The notes under the pieces: model-generated
Database searches by the model: none
Told to the model about the DNA's origin: nothing
What the model saw: only the letters and a program-made list of their open reading frames with translations
Made by a program: the position numbers and the translations under genes
In this document: positions 28,908 to 37,868 of the stretch, piece by piece
How the letters are laid out: each line of letters begins with the position of its first letter
Position numbering within the stretch: position 1 is the first letter of the stretch
Source: Kandleria vitulina DSM 20405
GTDB taxonomy: Bacteria; Bacillota_I; Bacilli_A; Erysipelotrichales; Coprobacillaceae
Reading direction: 5' to 3'
DNA: 64,000 nucleotides
Assembly: GCF_000702065.1 (NCBI RefSeq)
Contig: NZ_JNKN01000005.1
Location: forward strand, 103,745 to 167,744

Positions 28908-30341
28908 ATGAATTTTGAACAAGTTATTGGATTAGAAGTCCATTGTGAGTTAAAGACAAAATCTAAAATGTTCTCTGGCGCTCCTGTAACATTCGGTGAA
29001 GCACCAAATACAATGGTCAATGAAATTGATATGGGTATGACTGGTACAATGCCAGCTCTTAATAAAAGAGGTGTAGAATACGCCCTAAGAGTATGTCATG
29101 CATTACATATGGACATTGACGAACTATTATGTTTTGATCGTAAGAACTACTATTATGCCGATCTACCAAAAGGATTCCAGATCACACAGGATAAAAGACC
29201 AATTGGTAGAAATGGTTATCTTATGATTGAAGTCAACGGTAAAGAAAAGAAGATTGAAATTGAACGTCTTCATATGGAAGAAGATACAGCTAAACAGCTA
29301 CATCTTTCAAAATACACTTTACTTGACTACAACCGTGCAGGTATCCCACTAATCGAAATTGTAACAAAACCATGTATTCGTTCAGGTGCTGAAGCAGCTG
29401 CTTATCTTGAAGCATTAAGACAGATCTTCCTTTATACAGAAGTATCAGATGCTAAACTTGAAGAAGGTTCAATGCGTTGCGATGTCAACGTATCAATTCG
29501 TCCTTACGGTAGTGAAACTTTCGGTACAAGAACAGAAATCAAGAACTTGAACTCTATTTCCAATGTACAGAAAGCTTTGGAATATGAATCATTAAGACAA
29601 GAAAAAGTATTGCTTTCTGGTGGAGAAGTCATCCAGCAGACAATGCGTTATGATGAATTAAACAAGGAAACAGTACCAATGCGTTCTAAAGGGGATGCGG
29701 TTGACTACAAGTACTATACTGAACCAAATATCCTTCCAGTACGTATCAGTCATGAATGGGTAGAAGAAATCAAAGCTAATCTACCAATGATGGCAAGAGA
29801 AAGAGTAAAGAAATACGTAGAAGAATATGATATTCCTACTGTAGATGCTAAAATTCTTGTTTCTACAAAAACTGAATCAGAATATTTCAATGAAGTAATC
29901 AAGTACACAAACAATTACAAAGCAGCTTCTAACTGGTTAATTGGAGATGTACAGGCATACTTGAATGCGGAAGGTCATTCATATGATGACATCACATTAA
30001 ATCCTGAATATCTTGCAAAATTAATCAACTTCATCGATGAATCAGTTATTTCATCTAAACAGGCTAAAAAAGTCTTTGAAATCATGATGAAAGAAAACAA
30101 AGATCCAGAAGTGATCGTTGAAGAAAAAGGCATGAAACAGATTTCTGATGAAGCTACTCTTGTAGCCTTAATTAATGAAGTACTCGACAACAATCCTAAA
30201 TCAATTCAGGATTATGCGAACGGTAAAGATCATGCTATTAAATATCTAGTTGGTCAGGTTATGAAAGCTACAAAAGGGCAGGCCAACCCTCGCAAAACAA
30301 ATGAATTGCTTTCTAGCATGTTAAAAGAAAGAATAAACTAA
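28908..30341 (+). CDS. gatB: Asp/Glu-tRNA amidotransferase subunit GatB
   Basis: GatB binds the misacylated tRNA and activates its side chain with ATP. The 477-residue protein starts FEQVIGLEVHCELKTKSKMF, contains KNYYYADLPKGFQITQ, the HMEEDTAK motif and the GSMRCDVNVSIRP segment, and ends with a GatB/YqeY tail (about 325-477). AAAGGGAGGG precedes the start. It completes the gatCAB operon. Confidence 0.97.
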   Translation: MNFEQVIGLEVHCELKTKSKMFSGAPVTFGEAPNTMVNEIDMGMTGTMPALNKRGVEYALRVCHALHMDIDELLCFDRKNYYYADLPKGFQITQDKRPIGRNGYLMIEVNGKEKKIEIERLHMEEDTAKQLHLSKYTLLDYNRAGIPLIEIVTKPCIRSGAEAAAYLEALRQIFLYTEVSDAKLEEGSMRCDVNVSIRPYGSETFGTRTEIKNLNSISNVQKALEYESLRQEKVLLSGGEVIQQTMRYDELNKETVPMRSKGDAVDYKYYTEPNILPVRISHEWVEEIKANLPMMARERVKKYVEEYDIPTVDAKILVSTKTESEYFNEVIKYTNNYKAASNWLIGDVQAYLNAEGHSYDDITLNPEYLAKLINFIDESVISSKQAKKVFEIMMKENKDPEVIVEEKGMKQISDEATLVALINEVLDNNPKSIQDYANGKDHAIKYLVGQVMKATKGQANPRKTNELLSSMLKERIN

Positions 30342-30396
30342 GCTATACAAAACAATATATTTTTGATAGAATATTGTTAATAGTAGGTGATAAAAA

Positions 30397-31086
30397 ATGG
30401 CGCAAAAACACTTTAGTTTTGATAATGATGAATCTTCTACAGGTAGAAGATCATCATCACCAAAAAGACAGACAAAAGTAAATCAAAGTAAATTTACTTT
30501 TACTGAAGGTGAAAAAAGAAGAGTCAACAGAAGACCAGTAGATAAAAAATCTAAAGGTAAATTCAAACTTAAAAAATGGCAGATTGCTTTAATTGTACTC
30601 GCTGTCCTTGCAATAGGAGGAGGAACACTTCTATTTGTGGCAGGTAGAGATGATGGACCAGTCTATGGAGATAGATGTAAAGGAATCTTAAGTCTTTCTT
30701 CTTCTGTATTAAGAGAAACTGAAACAGAAATGAAGAACAAACATTCTAGCATTGAAAACATCAATATTTCTATTCAATGTAAAGAATTGAGATTCGATAT
30801 CAAGTTTGCATCTGGCACAAAGGCTGCAACTGCAGAAAAGATTGTCAAAGAAGCAGTTAAGCTTGTCGATCAAAAAGCAGGAAAGAACAGCTACAGCGGT
30901 TCTTCTTATAGTGAATTGTTTAACTACTCTAATAAAGTAAGACAGTTTGAAGCATACATCTATATGACATGTGATGGAAATAGTGATTTCCCAATCTATG
31001 GTACTAAGCTTGCTGGTAAAGATAGTTTTAGTTTCACTTATGCATCCATCAAAGATGAAAGTACTTATAAGAAAGCAAAGAAGTAA
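30397..31086 (+). CDS. Hypothetical protein with one membrane anchor
   Basis: A 229-residue protein with a basic, serine-rich cytoplasmic N-terminal region (about 1-60), one transmembrane segment (about 64-83, WQIALIVLAVLAIGGGTLLF), and an extracellular domain (about 84-229) including YGDRCKGIL. No family is recognised. The ATG follows TAGGTGA and a terminator follows. It lies between gatB and the rRNA methyltransferase gene; the gap to gatB holds an AACAATAT/ATATTGTT inverted repeat. Confidence 0.7.
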   Translation: MAQKHFSFDNDESSTGRRSSSPKRQTKVNQSKFTFTEGEKRRVNRRPVDKKSKGKFKLKKWQIALIVLAVLAIGGGTLLFVAGRDDGPVYGDRCKGILSLSSSVLRETETEMKNKHSSIENINISIQCKELRFDIKFASGTKAATAEKIVKEAVKLVDQKAGKNSYSGSSYSELFNYSNKVRQFEAYIYMTCDGNSDFPIYGTKLAGKDSFSFTYASIKDESTYKKAKK

Positions 31087-31112
31087 AAGCGAGCTAAACA
31101 CTCGCTTTTTTT
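31086..31112 (+). terminator. Rho-independent terminator
   Basis: AAGCGAG, a 7-nt loop, CTCGC and a T run right after the stop of the preceding gene. Confidence 0.88.
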
Positions 31113-31123
31113 GAGGGAATATT

Positions 31124-32473
31124 ATGAAAAAGAAAGATCGTTTTATAGGTAAATGTGTAGATTATACACACGATTGTCTTGGTGTTGTAAAACATGAAGG
31201 CACAGCCGTATTTGTAAAAAATCTTATTCTTGATGAAGAAGCAGAAATAGAAATCATTAAGGTATTAAAGAACTACTGTGTAGGTAGAGTAGTTAAGCTT
31301 ATCAAGACATCTGAGCATAGAGAAGAACCAGTATGTGAAGTCTATAAGCAATGCGGTGGATGCCAATTGATGCATATGAGTCAATTAGGACAGAAAATCT
31401 TTAAGACACAGCGTGTCAAAGAAACACTTCATAAGATTGGTCATTGTGATGTAGAAGTTCTTGATACAATCATGGATGATGTTCCTTATCATTACCGTAA
31501 TAAAGTACAAGTCCCATTCGGCATGAAAGACAACAGAATTGTCAGTGGATTCTATAAAGCGCGTACCAACGATATTATCAATCAGGATCACTGTCATATT
31601 CAGAATACTTTTTCTAATGAAGTTACACTTAGAGCAAAACAGCTTTTTGAAGAATATCATATTCTACCTTATGATAAACAATCACATAAAGGAATCATCA
31701 AGCATGTCTTAACAAGATATGGTACGCATACTAATGAGGGAATGGTTGTCTTTATTACTTACAAGAAGAAAGTCAAACATCTTTCTCATATTGCTTCTAT
31801 TCTTGCTAGTGAGTTTCCTGAAATCAAATCAGTTATTCAAAATGTCAATGAAAGACATGACAATGTGATCTTAGGAGATGAAGAAATTCTTCTTTATGGA
31901 GAAGATGTCATCGAAGATACTTTATTAGATAAACGCTATCACATCAGCATGAAATCTTTCTATCAGATCAATCCAAGACAAGTAGAAAAGCTTTATACGA
32001 AAGCCATTGAATTTGCTGACTTCAAGGGTGATGAAACTGTCATTGATGCATACTGTGGCATTGGGACTATCGGTTTATCTTTAGCTAATCATGTCAAGCA
32101 GGTCTACGGTGTAGAAGTCGTACCTGACGCTATCAAGAACGCTAAAGAGAACGCTAAAAGAAATCATGTCTCTAATATTGAATTTACTTGTCAGGATGCA
32201 GGAGAGTTCATGTTAAAGTGTGCTAATGAACATAAGACTATCGATGTAGTCATGGTTGACCCACCACGTAAAGGATGTTCAGAACTCTTCCTAGATCAGA
32301 TGATGACACTTTCTCCTGAAAAGATTGTCTATATCTCATGCAATGTGGCAACCCAGGCAAGAGATGTTGCATATCTACAAGAACATGGCTATCAGGCAGT
32401 CATTGCTCAACCAGTGGATATGTTCCCACAGACTAATCACATTGAATCTATTGTATTATTAATCAAGAAATAG
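31124..32473 (+). CDS. rlmD: 23S rRNA (uracil-5-)-methyltransferase RlmD/RlmCD type
   Basis: Methylates C5 of uridine in 23S rRNA (U1939 and, in Gram-positives, also U747 with one enzyme). The 449-residue protein has an N-terminal TRAM domain (about 1-60), Fe-S cluster cysteines around 66-78 (CEVYKQCGGCQL), SAM motif DAYCGIGTIGLSL (about 307-319), VDPPRKGC and catalytic C406 (YISCN). GAGGGAA precedes the start. RlmD and RlmCD specificity cannot be separated from sequence. Confidence 0.93.
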   Translation: MKKKDRFIGKCVDYTHDCLGVVKHEGTAVFVKNLILDEEAEIEIIKVLKNYCVGRVVKLIKTSEHREEPVCEVYKQCGGCQLMHMSQLGQKIFKTQRVKETLHKIGHCDVEVLDTIMDDVPYHYRNKVQVPFGMKDNRIVSGFYKARTNDIINQDHCHIQNTFSNEVTLRAKQLFEEYHILPYDKQSHKGIIKHVLTRYGTHTNEGMVVFITYKKKVKHLSHIASILASEFPEIKSVIQNVNERHDNVILGDEEILLYGEDVIEDTLLDKRYHISMKSFYQINPRQVEKLYTKAIEFADFKGDETVIDAYCGIGTIGLSLANHVKQVYGVEVVPDAIKNAKENAKRNHVSNIEFTCQDAGEFMLKCANEHKTIDVVMVDPPRKGCSELFLDQMMTLSPEKIVYISCNVATQARDVAYLQEHGYQAVIAQPVDMFPQTNHIESIVLLIKK

Positions 32474-32500
32474 AAGGGATTCCAGTTGGGATCCTTTTTT
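32474..32500 (+). terminator. Terminator-like imperfect hairpin after rlmD
   Basis: Imperfect arms AAGGGATTCC and GGGATCCTT followed by T6. Confidence 0.6.
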
Positions 32501-32501
32501 A

Positions 32502-32579
32502 CATGTTAACAATTATAGATAACGATGCAACAGAATGATATACTAATGAAAAATAGGCTTATTTGCTATTGTTAACATG
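32502..32579 (+). promoter_or_regulatory. Promoter region of the XRE gene flanked by 12-bp inverted repeats
   Basis: CATGTTAACAAT (32502-32513) and ATTGTTAACATG (32568-32579) are perfect inverted repeats, each holding palindrome GTTAAC. A TATACT -10 candidate (32539-32544) lies between them. The layout suits operator sites for an autoregulated XRE repressor. A hairpin GCGTTGC/GCAACGC follows at 32579-32599. Confidence 0.55.
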
Positions 32580-32638
32580 CGTTGCTTGAGGCAACGCACA
32601 CTGTAAGACTAGAATGATGGAGAAAGGAGGTTTTCAAT

Positions 32639-33145
32639 ATGTTAAATGAAAACATTAAAACAATAAGAAAATCCAAAGGACTTTCTCAGGAAGAGTTTGC
32701 GATTAAATTAAATGTCGTAAGACAGACAGTATCAAAATGGGAAAGAGGATTATCAGTTCCTGATTCTGACATGCTTATTACTATATCTGATGTTCTTGAG
32801 ACACCAGTGAGTGTGCTTTTAGGAGAAAAGGTGAGTGAAACAAAACCAGATGATTTAAAAGTCATCTCTGAAAGATTGGAAGCTATTAATCTTCAGTTGG
32901 CTCGCAGAAAAACTTTAAAAAGAAAAATCTTGCATTACTCATTTGTGGGATTAGCTGTCTTAATATTATTAACATTTCTGATTATTGTATTAGTAGGTAG
33001 TCCCTATTTAACATGGGATTACAGTGATCCAGAAACAGCTGTCATGGGAACTTTTATTCATGCTTTTGAATTTGTCTTTGTGAGACTTTCACCTTTTTTG
33101 CTTATTGGATTAATTGCAGGTGCTATATTAACAAGAAAACAATAA
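32639..33145 (+). CDS. XRE-family regulator with C-terminal membrane segments
   Basis: A 168-residue protein with an N-terminal helix-turn-helix of the XRE/Cro type (about 3-58, including LSQEEFAIKLNVVRQTVSKWERG). After a short linker come two hydrophobic segments (about 100-120 and 137-160). This architecture is common in Firmicutes as membrane-tethered regulators, but targets are unknown. AAAGGAGG precedes the ATG. Two 12-bp inverted repeats upstream may be its own operator. Confidence 0.85.
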   Translation: MLNENIKTIRKSKGLSQEEFAIKLNVVRQTVSKWERGLSVPDSDMLITISDVLETPVSVLLGEKVSETKPDDLKVISERLEAINLQLARRKTLKRKILHYSFVGLAVLILLTFLIIVLVGSPYLTWDYSDPETAVMGTFIHAFEFVFVRLSPFLLIGLIAGAILTRKQ

Positions 33146-33175
33146 GAGGGATATCTTGAAGATATCCCCTTTATT
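33146..33175 (+). terminator. Rho-independent terminator
   Basis: GGGATATC (33148-33155) and GATATCCC (33161-33168), followed by CTTTATTATT. Confidence 0.8.
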
Positions 33176-33232
33176 ATTAAATAATGTTATGATAATAGAT
33201 GTATAGTTTAGGAATAATAAGAGGTGGAAACA

Positions 33233-34399
33233 ATGAAAAAATGGAGTATAGGCATAATGGTGATTATGCTTATTTTTGCTTTATGTATTTATAAGATTCA
33301 CAGTTCACATCCTATATCTGCAAGATCACAAGTCGATATCTGGGATGAGTGGGAACAATCACATGGCATTAATGTGTTAAAGACTTCTAAGAAAGGATAT
33401 AATGTCATTTGGGCGAGTGCACAAAAGACAAGTGAGAATGGAGACTGGACACATGACGTCTATGGGATGATTTATAGAAACGGTCATACTATAAAAAAGA
33501 CACTTGTATCAGCACATGAAGCACAGGAACCCTCTAGTGCTTCGCAATGTGCTGATGGACATATCTTAGTGACATTTGAAGATGGCAATGCGGTAGGAGA
33601 TTATGGTGTCATGCAGCGATATGCGATCTTTGATAAAAATCTTAACAATGTTGTATCTTATGATCCTTATAAAACAATTATAAAAAATGGAGGACATTCT
33701 GGACATGTCACAAGTGTAAGCAATACATTTGTAGTCGTCTGTGATGAAGGATGGATCAATAAAGATGGTATTCTTAATCGTGGAACTGGAAAAGAGATCT
33801 ATATTACCATAATGAATTCAGTTGGAAACAATAAAAAGACATTTAAAATAGCGAATACATCAAGTCGCTACGATTGGCCACTTGTAGCGGGGTCAAAGAA
33901 TAAAGCTTTTATTTTATGGCAAAAAATTGTTCCTAATAAAAAATATACAAAGCTTATGATGGCTACATTTAACTTAAAAACAAGAAAAGTTTCTAATCCA
34001 AAAGCTGTTTCGAAAATAAAGTGTCAATATTATAACTATAGTGTTAGCTACATGCCAAAAGTAAATTGTTTTATACTAACAGCCACTGATCATCATGGAG
34101 TAGGGCATATGTATTTATATAATACAAATGGTAAACAGCTTTGTCATAAATCAGGCCTGGGAAGATTCAGTATGGAATCTTCACCAGCTGTTTCTAATAA
34201 CAGTATTGTTTATCCTACACATAAAAAGTCTTTGACATTATTCAAGGTCACTCATAAATCTATTAAAAAGATTAAGATAAAAAAGACTTCACTTTCGTGG
34301 AGCTCTCGTGGGCAGGCGGGTGTCTTTGATACGAAAGGTAAAGTTGTCTTTTATGCTTTCCAAAAGAACAAGTTAAAACATATTAAGATGAAGATATAA
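33233..34399 (+). CDS. Hypothetical exported or membrane-anchored protein, possibly beta-propeller
   Basis: A 388-residue protein with an N-terminal hydrophobic segment (about 4-22) acting as signal or anchor. The rest is soluble and rich in beta-strand-like repeats of W, G and D, for example YNVIWASAQK, HILVTFEDGN and GHVTSVSNTFVVVCDEG. Such repeating strands suggest a beta-propeller, but this is only an impression. ATG 33233 follows AAGAGGTGG; an upstream GTG at 33224 is less likely. No function is assigned. Confidence 0.65.
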   Translation: MKKWSIGIMVIMLIFALCIYKIHSSHPISARSQVDIWDEWEQSHGINVLKTSKKGYNVIWASAQKTSENGDWTHDVYGMIYRNGHTIKKTLVSAHEAQEPSSASQCADGHILVTFEDGNAVGDYGVMQRYAIFDKNLNNVVSYDPYKTIIKNGGHSGHVTSVSNTFVVVCDEGWINKDGILNRGTGKEIYITIMNSVGNNKKTFKIANTSSRYDWPLVAGSKNKAFILWQKIVPNKKYTKLMMATFNLKTRKVSNPKAVSKIKCQYYNYSVSYMPKVNCFILTATDHHGVGHMYLYNTNGKQLCHKSGLGRFSMESSPAVSNNSIVYPTHKKSLTLFKVTHKSIKKIKIKKTSLSWSSRGQAGVFDTKGKVVFYAFQKNKLKHIKMKI

Positions 34400-34430
34400 G
34401 AGATACTTACTAAGAGTATCTCTTTGTTTT
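34399..34430 (+). terminator. Rho-independent terminator
   Basis: AGAGATACT and AGTATCTCT with a 7-nt loop, then TTGTTTT. Confidence 0.85.
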
Positions 34431-34484
34431 ATTTACAAGAATACATGTAGCCTGTAAAATTATTCTAATAGGAGAGTGGTATAG

Positions 34485-35126
34485 ATGAAAAACAAGAAAA
34501 AACCAGATCCAAATACAATTCATCCCATTGCTGGATATGATCAAGAAATATATGTAAAGCCAACAATCAGTAATCCCAATATCATAGTTGGTGATTTCAC
34601 TTATATGGCAGATAAAGAATTTGAAAGTCATGTTACCCATTTGTATGAATGGAACAATGATAAATTAATCATTGGAAAATTCTGCCAGATCGCAAGTGGT
34701 GTAGAATTCATTATGAATGGCGCTAACCATCAGATGAATGCTGTGAGCACATTTCCATTTTATACATTAGAAGGTTGGAACATGAACGCACCTTCTATTG
34801 AAGACCTTCCTCTTAAAGGAGATACCATCATAGGCAATGATGTATGGATCGGACAAAATGCAACCATTTTGCCCGGTGTCCATATTGGCGATGGTGCCAT
34901 TATTGGTGCCAACAGTGTTGTAGGAAGTGATGTTGAGGCGTATACAATTGTTGCAGGAAATCCTGCAAGATTAATTCGTAAACGTTTTGATGATGAACTA
35001 ACTTCCTTATTGTTAAAATACAAATGGTGGGATCAATCAATTGAAGACATTCAAGAGTTAATTCCCATTATCACTAATCATGATTTAGAATTTGTTAAAG
35101 AATTCTTGAAGGATAAACTTAAATAA
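34485..35126 (+). CDS. Vat-like xenobiotic acetyltransferase (hexapeptide repeat)
   Basis: A 213-residue left-handed beta-helix acetyltransferase of the Vat/CatB type. It has the family motifs [32 protein letters not shown] with the conserved histidine, and [21 protein letters not shown] plus [13 protein letters not shown] hexapeptide turns, ending [10 protein letters not shown]. Related enzymes acetylate streptogramin A or chloramphenicol, while many chromosomal homologues have unknown substrates, so resistance should not be assumed. AGGAGAG precedes the ATG. The stop overlaps the next broken gene. Confidence 0.87.
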   Translation: MKNKKKPDPNTIHPIAGYDQEIYVKPTISNPNIIVGDFTYMADKEFESHVTHLYEWNNDKLIIGKFCQIASGVEFIMNGANHQMNAVSTFPFYTLEGWNMNAPSIEDLPLKGDTIIGNDVWIGQNATILPGVHIGDGAIIGANSVVGSDVEAYTIVAGNPARLIRKRFDDELTSLLLKYKWWDQSIEDIQELIPIITNHDLEFVKEFLKDKLK

Positions 35127-35499
35127 TGAAAATAGGAAAATTAGGAAGACAATTAGGACTAGTTAGATTATTTTATCAGGATAGCACATTGCTTTCTTCT
35201 TCAACCAAAAAAACAATCTATCGTGCTATCGTTTCTAAAAATCTACAAAAGAGATTAAGCAATCTCATAAGATAGATATTCCTATGTTGCTATATGTTTT
35301 TTATGGAAAAGAAATTGCAGTAAAAAACTGGATTCAATTACAAGAAGATTATGCTTCTCATTTAACACACGCTAAGCTGCTTAAGCTCGAATGTGGTCAT
35401 TATGTCCATAATCATAAGCCTAACTCTATTAGTAAAGAGATGAAATTATTTATTAATAAACTATATATAAATAAAAGAAAAGAGATGAAAACATGGTAA
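35126..35499 (+). pseudogene. Alpha/beta hydrolase remnant, frameshifted
   Basis: A short frame (35126-35275) runs directly into a second frame (from about 35267) reading HKIDIPMLLYVFYGKEI and then LECGHYVHNHKPNSIS. The GHYVH-x-x-x-P segment is the C-terminal catalytic-histidine region of alpha/beta hydrolases. The nucleophile region is missing and the two parts are in different frames, so this is a decayed gene. It overlaps the acetyltransferase stop and the start of the NERD gene. Confidence 0.6.
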
Positions 35500-37166
35500 A
35501 ATTTATTCCTCCCTATATTGGAGAAGAAGTAAAAAGCAATGCTGAAAAACAGATGTATGAAATATTACAAGAACTAAATCTAGAAGATGCGTATGTGCTG
35601 CATTCATTGGGATTACCAAGACATGAAGATAAGAAATATGGAGAAGTAGATTTCGTGATTGTATGTAAAAGAGGAATAGCTTGTCTTGAAATAAAAGGAG
35701 GGGGAGTAGAGTGTCAAGAAGGAAAATGGGTCTTCACTGATCGATATGGTATTCAAAGAAAAAAGACAGAGGGCCCCTTTGCACAAGTCACAGGCAATAT
35801 GTACAGTCTTATGCAGGCGCTTAGAGAAAGGTTTAAAAATGATTATCACTTCACATACTTCAATATGGCCTGTGGTGTCTGTTTTCCAGATATTTATTTC
35901 AACTCATATTCAGAAGAAATGATTCCTGAAATCATATTTGATAATTCTACAGAAGATATAACATGTTATATTAATGAAATATTTGATTATTGGGAATCAC
36001 GACATCCAAGAGAAAACACCAAGTTCTCAAAAGAAGATATCGAAGAAATTGTAGATTATTTAAGAGGAGATTTCTGCTTTATTCCTACATTAAGAGATGA
36101 AATTAACAGTTTAGAAAAACGAATGATCCGTCTTACAAGAGAACAATATAAAGTTATTGATGCATTACGCACACAGCCTCGTATTCTTATACAAGGTGGT
36201 GCCGGAACAGGAAAAACAGTCTTGGCAATGCGTTATGCAACAGAACAAGCAACACAGGGAAAGAAGGTATTATATCTTGCTTATAATAAGAATCTCATCA
36301 ACAGTATCAAGAAACAATTTGAAGAGTATATAAATATTGATGTTATCAATATTCACGCATTATTTGGAGAATATATAAAAATTGATGACACTAAAGTGAA
36401 AGAAAATCCCAATAAATATTTTGGTGAACAAATGCCAGAAGAATTTTTAAATTGGGTAAGCGAGTTATCAGATACAAAACTTAATGAATTAAAATATGAT
36501 GTCATTGTCATAGATGAAGGACAAGACATCATTAAGCCGGTATTTCTATTTGCATTGGACTCACTACTAAAAGATGGATTTGAAAATGGGGAATGGGCCA
36601 TATTCTATGATGAACATCAGAATATCTATAATTCAGAATATAATGATGGAATGGAAATCATTAAATCATATAATCATGTTTTTACATACTTATTTGTAAA
36701 CTGTCGTAATACTGTCCAGATTGCAAAATACACATCAAAGATAAGTGGAATAGAAATTAATGACTACATGAGTGAGAATGGAGAAGAAGTGCAGACACTT
36801 GTATTTTCTGAGAATAAGGAATTTAAAGAGAAGATCAAGACATTAATTAGACATTTACGTGAAGAACAAATTGAACTATCAGATGTCCTTTTCTTATCCC
36901 CAAAAAAATATGAGAACTCTCTTCTTTCACAGATTAACTTTAAGGTCAATGAACTAGGGCAAAACTTTGATGAAAAATCATCTCTTCCAAGATATGCGAC
37001 TATACAAGGTATAAAAGGATTGGATGCAAAAATCATTATCCTTGTAGACGTAGAAAAAATATTAGATAAGAATTTCTCAAAATATATGTACATTGCTGGT
37101 ACAAGAGCAAGAACAATGCTTTATGTGATTGTAGAGCAGTCTTATTGCTTAGATCATTCAGTATAA
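35493..37166 (+). CDS. NERD-domain nuclease fused to SF1 helicase-like ATPase
   Basis: A 557-residue protein. The N-terminal NERD domain (about 1-125) has KYGEVDFVIV and LEIKGGG, the D...ExK metal-binding pattern of PD-(D/E)XK nucleases. The ATPase part has Walker A GGAGTGKT near 235-242, DVIVIDEGQD near 342, and a UvrD-like C-terminal segment (QGIKGLDAKIIILVD, YIAGTRARTMLYV). Such proteins are thought to process DNA and some are linked to defence. No partner gene is obvious. It ends at a bidirectional terminator shared with yjdF. Confidence 0.88.
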   Translation: MVKFIPPYIGEEVKSNAEKQMYEILQELNLEDAYVLHSLGLPRHEDKKYGEVDFVIVCKRGIACLEIKGGGVECQEGKWVFTDRYGIQRKKTEGPFAQVTGNMYSLMQALRERFKNDYHFTYFNMACGVCFPDIYFNSYSEEMIPEIIFDNSTEDITCYINEIFDYWESRHPRENTKFSKEDIEEIVDYLRGDFCFIPTLRDEINSLEKRMIRLTREQYKVIDALRTQPRILIQGGAGTGKTVLAMRYATEQATQGKKVLYLAYNKNLINSIKKQFEEYINIDVINIHALFGEYIKIDDTKVKENPNKYFGEQMPEEFLNWVSELSDTKLNELKYDVIVIDEGQDIIKPVFLFALDSLLKDGFENGEWAIFYDEHQNIYNSEYNDGMEIIKSYNHVFTYLFVNCRNTVQIAKYTSKISGIEINDYMSENGEEVQTLVFSENKEFKEKIKTLIRHLREEQIELSDVLFLSPKKYENSLLSQINFKVNELGQNFDEKSSLPRYATIQGIKGLDAKIIILVDVEKILDKNFSKYMYIAGTRARTMLYVIVEQSYCLDHSV

Positions 37167-37197
37167 AAGCGATCATGTATAATCATGATCGCTTTTT
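37167..37197. terminator. Bidirectional terminator between the NERD gene and yjdF
   Basis: GCGATCATG (37169-37177) and CATGATCGC (37184-37192) with a 6-nt loop, A-rich on the left and T5 on the right. Confidence 0.9.
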
Positions 37198-37205
37198 GTG
37201 TAGAG

Positions 37206-37619
37206 TTAATGTCCCTTGTGTTTCTGTTTCTTTTTAAGTTTCTTCAATTCAAACTGATGCTGCTTCTTTATATGAGTTAACTTCTTTTTCTCTTGCCGAT
37301 GCTGAAGCTTATTTTCTTCAAACTGCTTCTTTAAAGCCATCTGAGATTTTGTTCCCACACCAGCATCTTTCATCTGTTTTTTTACAAGTCGTATTCTACG
37401 TTTAGGATTGATGACTTTCTTCTTCTCTTTGACATCAACAGGTGAACTAAATCGTAAAGTATGAAAACGATGAATAATAAAATCATAGATTTCATTATCT
37501 TTCGGTTCACTGCCGAAGGTGATTTTAGAGACTGTCAATTGTTCATCTTCAATACGTTCAAAGATACCTACCCAAAAGGGAGATTCAAAAAACACTGTCA
37601 GTTTACATTTTGTCTGCAC
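37206..37619 (-). CDS. yjdF: YjdF family protein
   Basis: A 137-residue protein starting VQTKCKLTVFFESPFWVGIFE, which matches the YjdF (DUF2992) family. Its C-terminal half is extremely basic and rich in K and Q (KKQFEENKLQHRQEKKKLTH), probably helical. The GTG at 37619 is chosen because AAGGAGG (minus strand) lies 8 nt upstream. Family function is unknown, but the gene is typically controlled by a riboswitch sensing azaaromatic compounds; that riboswitch lies just upstream here. Confidence 0.9.
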   Translation of the reverse strand: MQTKCKLTVFFESPFWVGIFERIEDEQLTVSKITFGSEPKDNEIYDFIIHRFHTLRFSSPVDVKEKKKVINPKRRIRLVKKQMKDAGVGTKSQMALKKQFEENKLQHRQEKKKLTHIKKQHQFELKKLKKKQKHKGH

Positions 37620-37639
37620 TTTGTATTCCTCCTTATTTA

Positions 37640-37745
37640 GAAAATACAAAGAATGGACAACCCAAGGAGGGAGGGTTACTTACCCCATTATAAAGATGGG
37701 ACGGACTGGCTACCTACCGACTCTAGTACATGTACATTGCGTTTT
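37640..37745 (-). promoter_or_regulatory. yjdF-motif (azaaromatic-sensing) riboswitch
   Basis: The minus-strand leader between promoter and gene carries features I recognise from the yjdF RNA motif: TCGGTAGGTAGCC, AGTCCGTCCCATC and a GATGGGGTAAGTAACCC element. A CCTCCTT stretch (plus strand 37664-37670 AAGGAGG) can pair with the gene's AAGGAGG ribosome-binding site, a possible translational switch. Exact boundaries are approximate. Confidence 0.78.
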
Positions 37746-37760
37746 TATCTTTGCATGTTC

Positions 37761-37788
37761 ATTATATCAAAAAGAACATAAATGACAA
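37761..37788 (-). promoter_or_regulatory. Strong promoter for yjdF
   Basis: On the minus strand TTGTCA (37788-37783), a 16-bp spacer and TATAAT (37766-37761), the last within extended -10 TGATATAAT. It gives a leader of about 135 nt that holds the riboswitch. Confidence 0.78.
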
Positions 37789-37868
37789 AATAATGACTTT
37801 TTTATAACTGCCTTGTTTTTCTTAGAAACAGACATCATGTTTATTATAATAAAGGTGAGGTGAGGATT

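Noticed and set aside
32579..32599. Hairpin GCGTTGC/GCAACGC as a terminator
   Set aside because: It is followed by CACTGTAAG and not a T run, and lies in the leader of the XRE gene, so it was kept only as part of the regulatory region.
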